Program-made: the position numbers and the translations under genes | Source: Brachypterus glaber | Taxonomy: Eukaryota > Arthropoda > Insecta > Coleoptera > Kateretidae | Reading direction: 5' to 3' | DNA: 64,000 nt | NCBI GenBank assembly: GCA_958510825.1 | Contig: OY294050.1 | Span: forward strand, 11,881,340-11,945,339 | The notes under the pieces: model-generated | The model's database searches: none | The model's input: only the letters and a program-made list of their open reading frames with translations | Told to the model about the DNA's origin: nothing | Part shown: positions 39,301 through 51,300 of the stretch, in pieces | How positions within the stretch are numbered: the first letter of the stretch is position 1 | How the letters are laid out: every line of letters begins with the position of its first letter

Positions 39301-42300
39301 AAAAATAAAATTTCCGGAATTTTATACTTTTTAGTAAATTAGTAAATATTTAATTTCTATGGTAACCGTTTACTTCCTAGTAAAAAAGTATTATTATTTA
39401 TTGCTTAGCTTAAAAAGAACATCTTATCATACCTAGTTTATAAACGCATTTGAACTTTCTTTTTCATGTGAATAAGCATTGTGTTTAATTAGGTTTGTTT
39501 GTTTACCACATTTGTTACAAAGGATGTTATCTTTTACATAATAGTATAACATATCTAAAAAAGTAACACTGTACGTGTTTAATAGAAACTGTTTAATCAG
39601 TAGTACTGATTCAGTACCTACAGTAAAGTTCTATATAAGTATGTAGTCAGCCAGCTCTCCTGGTGACCATTTTTATTTTATTATTTTCTCCCGGCTGTAT
39701 TTTATATATGTCTTAAAATAAGGTATTTACAAATTGCTAGGTTCCAGATCAGGTTCCTTTGAGTGCTAGAAGCTCCAAAACCTGTGCCATTGAGCTACCA
39801 AAAAATCTATTTTTAACTTGCCGAATCATAAACATTACATTTATTACATTTATATTTAGCTACTTTCATATATATATATAAATTAATTCTGTGGCTACGG
39901 GTTCCCCTATTTGGGGGGGTCCATAAAATACGTCACACAAATGACCAAAATTCATACACTTCATAATCCGTTTCTCACGTTATTAAGGCTGTAGAGATTT
40001 TATATTTTGGCTTCCCCCCCTAGCACCCCCCTATTGGGGGGTAGCCAAAATATGAACTCTCTACATCCTTTAATAGCGCGAGAAACGGGGTATGAAGTGT
40101 ATGAATTTTGGTCAATTTGTGTGACGTATAAGGGGGTAATGACAGTTTTTAAAAAGTGCCTTTTCATATATGTTATACTTAATTTTTTAAAGAAATGAGA
40201 ATTTATGAAATGATATTTTGATTAAATGAAAATTATTTGGACTTAGTATTGACATAATATGTCAAATATATTTGTGTAAAACTGTGAAAATAGATTAATC
40301 TAAATGTGTTTGGACTTTATGTATACGATAAATAAAACCTGCTTTACGTTATTTTATATGGAATATACCACGATTCTTTCAGACATAGGTGTTCTTAATG
40401 GAAGAAGTTACTAAAGGAATCCTTAGCATACCTTCTAAAATTTGTATTGTTGATGCCTAGCGAGAATACATGTGCAATTTTAGATTTGTATTGTATTTTT
40501 TTGTTCAATAAATAAAAAAGATTTTATAGGTTAAATGTTAACTAATTAAAAAGATCTGTGCAATTAATTTAATGAATGGTTTTAAAAATTACTAATTACG
40601 AGTAATTCCATAAAAGCCAAATGAGCAATTGGTTTAATTTTCTCTTCCTATTTGTCAAACTAATCATTTCATGCACGTATATCGTATTCTCCCACACTTA
40701 AAAATTGTGGCAATGCTAAAAGTAAGGGCCCATTTTACTTTTGAACTAAGACTGATGGTTAAGTAAAGCCTCCTAGTTAAAACCTTGCTCTTCTTAGGTC
40801 CAACTGCTTTTTTAAAGTTCAAAAATATTATTTCTATGACTTAAACCAATACTATATCTTACAGACTAAGTATATTACATAATAAAAACTATAAAATTAA
40901 ATAATTTTTTAAATGTTATGACTTTTACAGGTACTTACCAACGTCTAAAAATACTAAATTCTACTTTGATTTTTATATCGATATGTGATAACTATAGCTA
41001 TCTATAGTAAGCTAGGTAGTATAAAAAAATAATAAATAAATAAGTATATTATTAACATGATAAATTTTAATGAAAAAAACTAAAGAATTTAAGGAAATAA
41101 TAATTATAATTATTATTAGTCCACTACCAGTTTTGAAAGATATTTTGCTAAGAGACGCAAAATGGGCCCTTTTTATACCAACTGCTCCACTTTTTCCCAG
41201 GTTTTACTAACTAATTACATTGTTAACCCACGCATTCTTTTAGGTCATCGTTTGAGCTATTTAAAAAATAACAGCTGATGGCAAGACACCGGAATTATTC
41301 AAAGATGTACCTAATTATTAATTAATTAAAGCATTATGTAGTTAAAAATTAAGCCTTCATTCATAAATATGGAAAATGATAAAAAATAATACTAGTCGTA
41401 AATTACTTTAATGAAACAAAAGGAGAAAACTTTTACAAAAATGCTAATTTAAAAATAATTTTCTATTTTTGCAGTAATTTTACGAACTTATTGTAACCCG
41501 CTTGAGTGCCCGTAATAATATAATCAGGCCCGTAACTGGGGGGTGCTAGGGGGTGCTCAGCACCCTCTGGATTTTTTTCCAGGTTCTACACGACCAGCAA
41601 TTCAAAAAATGCCATTTTATTTGATCCGCTTTAATTGTATGATTAAATATATAAATTGATAAAGTAATATTTGTGGATTTTAGTTTTAAAATCGAAAAAA
41701 AATACTAAAAGTCAAAAATTTTGTTAGCATTTTCTCAATTTCGTTTTTCCATATCTTAGGTTTGCCTGTTTTTAGTGCCCCCTTGCGCAGATATTTACAA
41801 TGGCTTATTGAACAAAAAACACTATGGGGCTTTTAAAAATCTATTTTTATGATTTAGTGAATTTTAAATAGCTTAAAATTAAATGTCACGAACCATGAAT
41901 CACAATACCTAGAATTAAAAATGTTCTTCTACTATGAAAAAAAGAATGAAATTTTGATGACCTAAATTCCACACTTTTTACGGATTTACTGTATTTTTAC
42001 TGCTATTTTGAACAGCCTATGTATTTTTTTATTTATTTGATCAACAGTACTCGGCGAATTTCCAGTACTCGCATAAGCGCCGCGTCGAATGTAGCGTTGA
42101 CGCGAAGTTTTAAATATTTACATTTTTATTTCTTTTTATCTTGATTTTTTTTTATGATTCCATTTAAACGAGTAAGGTGAGAAAAAAGTTATCGATAAAT
42201 AAAAATTAAAAACTTTCGTATTCTTAAAAGATAAAAATCGAATGTCGGTTTTTTCTTTGAAAAACACCGATACATATACATATGTATAGTTAATATGTAT

Positions 42301-45300
42301 AGTCAGTATTGTTGTGTGTAACAAATTAGTCGTCAAATGTTTCGATTTAGTGACCTTTATAAAAATTCGGCAAAATTATTCCGTAAGCCTATGTTTCTGT
42401 GTTTATTTTCAACGTTGATGAGTCATAACTGAGTTTACGCCGACTACTGTTGATCAATAATAAAAGTAGTTAATAAATATATTGCTATTTTGGCAATATC
42501 GGCAAAAATCGCGATTTTGGCCCATATTGTCATTGGCAATACTGGCCAAAATACCAAGCGATTTTTGCCGATATTGCCAAAATAGCAATATTGTTTACGC
42601 ACGTGAACCCAGTCCGCACATATATGGATGCAACATGGTAAAGAAAGATTTTTTAGGTAACATGTGCCATATTACATGAGACATAACATACATATGTATG
42701 CTACATAACATGCCCTATAACAGAGAGATTTTTTAAGTTACATGTGCCATATTACATAAGATGTAACATACATATGTATGATACATAACATGCAATATTG
42801 CATGTTATGTATCATATATATGGTACGAGAACATACACGATACATAAAATGTTATGAATTCAATACTAAATATGGCGTCTATATTATTTTAATTTTTATA
42901 GGTTAGAATCACTAATATTCTTAAAATTGTTGTTAATAATAAAAGTTTTACCCTTAAGTAGTAGAAACGCATGTATTTTTAGACAACTAAACCGATTTTA
43001 GATAATTTTAGACAAAAAATTAAAATATATATATTTTTTTAAAATGATTATTTGCTATTTTTTCTCTAAAAATTGGCTTTTTATGTGGCCCATGATTTTT
43101 AAGCCTGGTAGAAAGTTTGCTTTCACAGTAAAAATGCACATCGTATAAGAATTTTGCCTGATGGATGCTACATATAAAGATATTTATATACTTTAATTAT
43201 TAGGTTTATCAAAAAGACGTAAAAATGTTCACCATGTCTAAATCTATGATGCACTCCATAACAAGTAAAATTCGGAAACGCCTACTTTTATTGTTATGTA
43301 CCTAGTATGTATCTGATATGTAGCATGTTATGTAGCTGATACATAACTTGAGGCGGAATTGTTAAAGTCCAAGGACTATACATGGACTATAAAAATTACA
43401 TGTCTGCAACATCACATAGAACAGTGGTTATGTACCTGCTATGTTCCTGCCATGTATTTGTGTTGACTGGGAATAGACCGGAATACATATATTCGTTTTT
43501 ATAGAACTATAGTTCATATTTATAATGGGTACGTACCCATAATGTACAATGATTCCAGTAGTTTGCCTTCAATCTCAAGAAACATATGACTAAGAATTAT
43601 TTATTGAAATTGTACAACTGTAAATTAACATTTATTTTTAATTGTACGGATTTCTATACGTGAGACGTCGACTATCACATTGTGGAAATAATATTGTTAT
43701 AATCACGGGTCGGATCGAATGACTACATAGTGAGTTTTCGAGTTTTCATCATATGATGAAAACTCGAAATTTCGAAATAGTGCTTTAATAGGATCGAAAA
43801 TTATCGAGATAACTCGCTCGGTTATTAATTGGCTAAACCTATATACCGTTTTATGATTTTTTTTCTACATAATCAAAATGCATCCTAAAAAATTAGAGCA
43901 AAATTTTGTATTATAGAATTTTTCTCGGATTTTTTTTTATCATCTATTTTTCTATGCTAATAATTATTAAAAAACAATTAATAATTAATTTATAAATTAT
44001 ATATTTTTAAAATTTCTCATCGTTGAGGTGATGGTAATCATTTCGTAATAGCCTCGTTTGGACTTTTTGTGGAATAAAGAACCTGGTGAAGTATACGTGT
44101 GTCCTAAATAAATTGCTTTCGTGCATTAAAAACCTCTAGATTCGTATAAGCTGATACAAAAACAGGCAGAGGCATTAGGGCTTCCAATTAAAAAAATTCC
44201 AGTTAGTTAGGGCCACTTGCACCAATGATGGTTTAACTTTAAACTTGGATTAAATTGACGGATGGCCAATCAGAACGCAGCATTTTTAACTTAAACTCGG
44301 TTTAGCTGAGTTAATCCCGTACCAAAATTTGGTGCAAGTGGCCCTTACCACGATAAACATTTTAGGCTTATGTTAAGTGGCAAGTTAAATTACAATTTTT
44401 GTTGTCATTAATGATAGCAGTAAAATTAATACTTTTGTAGAAATAATAATTTTTAACAAAGCATCATAAGTTATGATTCTTAACATTATTTAAGTGTCAT
44501 AAATCTTATACTGGCCAATCTAGTAGGTAAATAATCTCTACATAAAAAAATTCTGTAAAAATCTGGTCATATATAAAAATTTTAATGAAGCCGAACATTT
44601 CTGGGAAAATTAAAACAATTTTTTAGAATTTATTAAGTTTATAAACATTTTATCTGACGAAAAGCAAAAAACATTTTTGAAACGCATGGGTTTAAAAAAT
44701 TCGTGTATGTAATTCTATCCACTGATTGTTTATCTCATTAATAACTTACTAAGTAAGTTAAATTTATATTATACCATAATTTAAAATATTTACCACATTT
44801 ATTTTTTCACAAAAAAAGAATAAAAACTTAATTGGTGATACCTAAAGAACTTGAGAAATAGGGAGACTATTTAGAATGATGACTTTTTTTATTACCAACC
44901 CAACTGCTATCTCATGAAGGCAACAAGACCCTAAGAAAGAGAACCTAGCATTTTCTTAAGGTATACAGTTCTTTACAGGTCAATGTCTCATCGCCGGCCA
45001 TAAAAGTCTTTTGTGTGCATTATGAGTATCATAATAAAATACAATCTCTTTGCCATTACAACATTGTGAAAAGTATTGTTTATTGTATATAGCACGACTA
45101 AATACTTAATACTTCTTATAAAAAGGACCTACTTTACGTACGCAGGAATTTATGAGTTAAAAGCTGGGAAGATGTTTACTTAATCAAACCCACTCATTCC
45201 ATGGTAAATTTGAATCAATGCAACAAAATAGGGTAATAAAGTGGATAAAAAGTCTATTATCAATCGATAATTAGACTTTTTGTCCACTTTTTTAACCTGT

Positions 45301-48300
45301 TTTGGTTGCTTGGGTACTTACCTAAATTATGACGTATTTTAATTTACATGAGTAGATTAACTTTTAAAAATATTCCAATTTACATGTAAGGACCTATTTT
45401 AATTGAATTTTGCAACCACGAAAAATAGTTATTTATGGTACTAGTGGGTAAATTAAGATATTGCACATGAGAAAATTAACCTGCGAGGCGTCAGCCAAGC
45501 AGGTTAATTTTCGAGAGGGCAATATCGATTTACCCATGAGTGCCATACAAGGTTTTATCCAATAAATAGCTTAGGAATTCATATTTTTATTAAAAATTTT
45601 AATGACATTTACAAGAAAATAATTTGACAAGTGACAGTTGAGTGGATAAAATAAATAATTATCCACTCAATAAAGTAAAAGCCACGCGGGGGTTATTATT
45701 GAGTTTATCTATTTAAAATAAAGCTGGTAATTGTCTTATTATCTGTATGTATTGGATAAAAAATATTTATTTATTCCTTTGTTTGAATTGTGAAACTATA
45801 GTACTACTAATAGCGTATAAACTCTTTAATAAATCGTTTCTAAATATTAAAAATTAAATAAAATGTATCAAGGAGAAAGAAATAGGAACCTTTCCACAAT
45901 TTTACAAAATGTATTACTACTAAACTTAAGTTTTTGTCTTCATATAAAAAATTATAAATCGTTATTGTATATCCACAATAAACATCGCGATGCATCGGTC
46001 CAAGTATTGAACCTTGTTACATACCAAAAATAATATTCCTTTAATCCTGTTATTTTCTATTAATCATAAAATAATAAAAAATGGTTATAACATAAACAAA
46101 TTGTATTTGAAATTTTTATAATATCGGTAATAATTTTGTGTAATTTATGTTTTTTATTTGTTTTTATTTAATTTTTTTTATTAACAAGAAATATCTTCCT
46201 TGCTGTTCATTTTTGCGCGCATACCAAAATAATTGTAAAGTACATCGATTCATTGAATTCTAACAAAACCGGGTATCTAAAACGGTTTTTATGCTAAGTT
46301 GGAATGCGTAGAAGCCACGTTTGTTACAGTATAATCCACCGGAAAAGGAAATTATATACTTTTAGTGTAATTGAAACGCATTTTATTTACCTTAGGAAGA
46401 AAGTTTAGAACAGTTTTAAATGGACGACTTTAGAGGACAGACTGTTTTGAACCCCAAGCAAGTTCAGGAAAAAAGCATATTTTGCAACAGGCACCTACAA
46501 CTTAAAGAAACAACTCGAAGTTAATTTGGAAGAAACTTTTTTCTTATTTTTGATGGAACATCTGTTGTCTATGTTTTTAATCTTTTGTTTTTGTCAGTAC
46601 ATTTAAAGATGAAAAGAAAAATGAATTTTACGTTATTATTTTTCATTTTTCTACTTATTTGGTATCATATTCAAATTTTTAAACACGGCCGTAACAAAAG
46701 GGGGGGTGAGGGAGCCTCCCCCCTATCTTGAAATGGGTAAATCCATGGTCTGTCGTTACAGCCGCCGAAAAAATGACACTTCCTTTTAAATATTTTATTA
46801 AATTATTACTTTTTAAGAAACAATCTTTAATAATAATACATAACAATCTTTAATAATAATGTAATAAAATATTTTAAAGTGTCATTTTTTCTGCGGCTGT
46901 AACGACAGTTACCATGGATTTACCCGAATTCGAAAAAAAAATTGAATTTCATGGGTTAAAAATATACCAGTTGTTTTAGCTGTAGTGCGAACGTTTTTTT
47001 TTAACCATCAACTTTTTCGTCGAGGGAATAAAAGTTAAAATTTTAGCAGTAGTGAGAATGTTATTTTTTTTAGTCATCAACCGTTTTCTCGAGGTGATAA
47101 AAGTTGTAACTTGAGACTAAAAAAAGTTTTGATTTTCGACCTTCTACCCCCTCTAAATTTTCTTCGCTACGGCCCTGTCTCTAAATATATTTAATTCCTT
47201 TTAAATAACGTATAGAATTCCATTTTAAATATTTTGGGAATCCCTACAAAGCATAGAAAATGTTCTACTTTTAAAAGTGTAAGAGGAATCACATATCATT
47301 TAATGCCTACTTAAAATTTCTAAAAACACTACAAGATTTATTAGCTACATGCCAGAACTATTAAACCTAAAAGAAGTTGGATGCACTTTTAAGTTTTTTC
47401 GTTGATATTATAATATTATAAACTGATCGAAAAAAGTTAAGGATATTTGGGGTTCCCTGAGAAAAAACAAAAAATGGCCTGCCGGTGTCTCATTATCTTG
47501 TTTAACTGTATTAAACATGTCTGAGACATGCTTGGTATATCAGTAATTAATCGTCAACCACATTTTCATGCAGTAAGGAAACTAGCAAGTTCTTCCGGAT
47601 TTAGGGGATTTCTTGGACCAAGATCAGTTAAATCGCTTAATTTTAAGTATGCCTCATCGAGTTGAAGCGGTTTTAGCCAACAGAGGTAGAATTACTCGCT
47701 GTTAATTAATTTTCAGTTTTCAAAAATAATTTCTCTGTTACATTTACGAAAACATATTGTTAAATGCCAAATATAAATATTTGTAATTGATCGTCAACCA
47801 CATTTTCATGCAGTAAGGAAACTAGCAAGTTCTTCCGGATTTAGGGGATTTCTTGGACCAAGATCAGTTAAATCGCTTAATTTTAAGTATGCCTCATCGA
47901 GTTGAAGCGGTTTTAGCCAACAGAGGTAGAATTACTCGCTGTTAATTAATTTTCAGTTTTCAAAAATAATTTCTCTGTTACATTTACGAAAACATATTGT
48001 TAAATGCCAAATATAAATATTTCGGAATTAATTAAATTTATTTGTTTTTAAGAAATGATTAGAGAATAAATGTCCATATGTGGACATTTTATGATTTTTT
48101 TCCTAAACTGTTTTTTCCCAGAGAAAGCACCATTCTTAACAATATCCTTAACTTTTTTTTCGATCAGTTTAGTTAAAAATTAAAACGAGAATTGCTCATT
48201 TTTTCGACAAACTGTTTCTTTCATTATTGGCTGTCCATATACTACGTAACGCGCCTAGGGGGGGGGGGGAGTGTCAGAGAAATTGTTACAGTTTGTGACC

Positions 48301-51300
48301 AAGCTAAAATATATAGTTCTTCAATAAAAAAAAAACTGAAGTTAAAATTTATAAATCATCTTAAAATTATTTCTATGGTTTGTTGATGAAATCAGTAGCG
48401 TAACTTTTGAACGTTACAGATGGTAGACCTAAACGCTCTAGTAAAAATGCTTATCCTGCTTATCATCTTTTTCTTTCTTTCGCCATTTCAATACACAAAT
48501 TGCGTGTAACACAATACTTCATAAATTTAGTTAATTCATTTATTCCATTATTAGGTATTGTTATTAACGAAATTTTCCCGAATTTTTGTAGATTTATGTA
48601 TATTTTTAAGAAATGTTTATTTTCTTGAGAAATTAGGAATATACGCTGTATATTATACAGGGTGATGAATAACTGGCATGCCAAAATTCAAAAGGTGATC
48701 CTACATCCAAAATGCTGATAAAAGTTCCGATAAAGGGTTCTCCGGAAATGAGCCCTAAAGGAGCTACGGCCCTCTTAAGGGCATATAACAAAAGTTTTTA
48801 ATATCTCTGGAACCTTGTGAACCACAGTAAATTTTTTTAAAGGCTAACAGCCCATGTAATTTTTTGTTGGTAACTTTAAACAGGGGCTTGCAAAATGGGG
48901 GGTTGTCACTTTTTTGCTCCAAACTTTTTCGCCTTTTTTTTATTAGTTTATCAACAGACTATGATTCCTTGGTTAAAAATACACAAATAAGGTACTCTTA
49001 GTGGAAACAACGGATGTCGAGAAAATTACAGTTAAAGAGATAATTTCACGTTCTGAGCATCAAAAATAGGCACTAAAAATGCGGCAATAAAAATTTCAAT
49101 ATCGCAGGGTGATCTACATTAAAAACAGTAAAAATGAATTCCCATACACAAATGACCACAAATCGATTTTAAGGGAGATACGCCCACTTAGGAAATGTTA
49201 TTCCTCGGTGTATAAGAATTTTGTTTTATATTTTTTTATGTAAAATGGTCCTGCATTATTATAATTTTTATTGGCGAAGTTTTTAATTTTTATTTTTGAT
49301 GCTCAGAACGTAAAATTATCCTTTAACTGCAATTTTCTCGAAAACGGTTGATCCTACGCGTATACGGTATACCGTTTACGGTGTTATACTAAAAGTTACT
49401 TTTTTTATGTATTTTCAACCAAGGAATTATGTTTTACTGGAAAGATGTAAAAAAAAACTAGAGACAAAAAAGTTTGGGGCAAAAAAGTGGGATAGCCCTT
49501 CCATTTTACACGTTACTGGTTAAAGTTATCAAATAAAAATTGCATCGGATAATAGCATGTACAAAAATTATTTACTGTGGTTCAAAAGAATCCAGAGATA
49601 TTAAATAAAAACTCTTAGGAAAGCCACAGCTCCCCTAGTGGTAATTTCCGGAAAAAAAAACTTTTTTACATTTTGGATGTAAATCACCTCTTATCTTCAA
49701 TCTCCAAAATTTGACAAATAAGCTTATGGAATGGTTTAAATCATGGAGAATGAACATTAACCCTCAAAAATCACAGCTAATAATTTTCAACCACAATATT
49801 AACGAAAATTCACCAACCATAACGCTTAATAACCACAGAATAAAACCACAACCGATTGTCAAGTATCTAGGAGTCTTTCTGGACAGCAAGCTTAACCTCA
49901 ATTACCACACAAAAATGGCCAAAAACAATGCTACCAAGAGAAGTAAACTGTTTAGAAAGATAAAAGAATTGGAGAATGCAGTTATAATATATCAAACAAT
50001 ATGCAGACCATTACTGAAATACGCCGCACCAATTTTGGCAAACCTCAGGAGCCCAGCAATTAAAAACCTCAAAACAGCAGAAACCATATCCCTTATATGT
50101 CTCACTAAAATGCGAAACCAGAATAACCCGCTCCACAACCCAACCAATGAGGACCTGTACGCTAAAACAGGAGTAACGCCGATAGTGGAAAGACTGGCAG
50201 CATTAGCACAAAACTTTGCAAAAAAGAACAGCAATATGAATAAGTTAGAGAACTGTCACACCAGAGAACCAGGAACGAGATCACGCCACAAATACCCGGA
50301 AAAATACATATTTGAAATCCTGAAAGAATGGAATGAAAATGAAAATTAGTTTTTTTTTCAAAACAATTATTTTTTTTTACAAAACATTTATTTATTTATT
50401 TTTTTTTAACAAAAAATTTATTTTTTTGATATATATATATATATAATACATATTGTAATTTAAAATTGTACCCAAGCTTTGGTCGATGGCTAATTGTGAA
50501 AACAATAAAAAGCATTTACTACTACTACTCACCTCTTAAATTTTAGCATGCATGGATCTAGTAGTCTCAGTTTATAAAAGATAATAAAAAATCCTGTTCC
50601 TTTTTAAAAATTAATTTAAAAATTTAATAATTAAAATATTCAGCAAATGTCACATTAACCACTATTTGCCTTAATATTTATTTCAATTTATATTTTACCT
50701 GTGAATGTAGAATGTTTGGATTTATCCAAAATATATTCGTGTTTGTACGGAATTCTTTGTTTAAAAATTTTTTAGAAGATGACTTTTATAATATAAGGCA
50801 CCATATATGAATATTTATTTCAAATCAACCGTGATATTTTTAACCATTTTATTTTACCTGCCAATGAACAGGAAACAAATAATTTATTTTTTAACCATTA
50901 ACCAGACATTTTAAGACGTGATAATTTTGTTAATTAAAAGATACAACCATATAAAGCTAAGATGATTTGAATCGTTTTTAAACAAAGAGTTTTTAAATTA
51001 CACAGGCCCACGAAAGAGGCAATTACTTTTAACTATACTAAATTTTTGACGGCTGAGAACCAATTTGATAGGTAGTGAACAAGCTCGCTAACCACCAATT
51101 TTTTTTCACATAACTGCAAAAAAAGAATATTGGACTGGCTCGAGATGTTCAAAGTTCTACTAAATTTTGAGAGTTGTACACGAAGACAGGTTTGATCAGA
51201 AAGTTGAGAATATATCAAAATTTCAGACTTTAATCAAAGCGACTTTTCCATAAGACCGGTGCACCGCAGTTTTTTAAGAGCTCTAGAACCTAAACTTTGA

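Larger units (their letters stand above)
48655..50575. mobile_element. Fold-back element (ATACAGGGTG type) interrupted by a LINE
   Basis: The left arm starts TATACAGGGTGATGAATAAC, then GGCATGCCAAAATTC, GGTGATCCTACATCCAAAAT and TCTCCGGAAAT. The right arm reads ATTTCCGG, ACATTTTGGATGTAAATCAC, is interrupted, then resumes AATTTTAGCATGC at 50539. Inner parts are also mirrored (TCTGAGCATCAAAAATA near 49053 against ATTTTTGATGCTCAGA near 49293). The outer right border is fuzzy. Confidence 0.7.

Noticed and set aside
39741..39803. Functional tRNA gene
   Set aside because: An A-box is visible but no seven-base acceptor pairing or clean anticodon arm. A SINE remnant is the most I can support.
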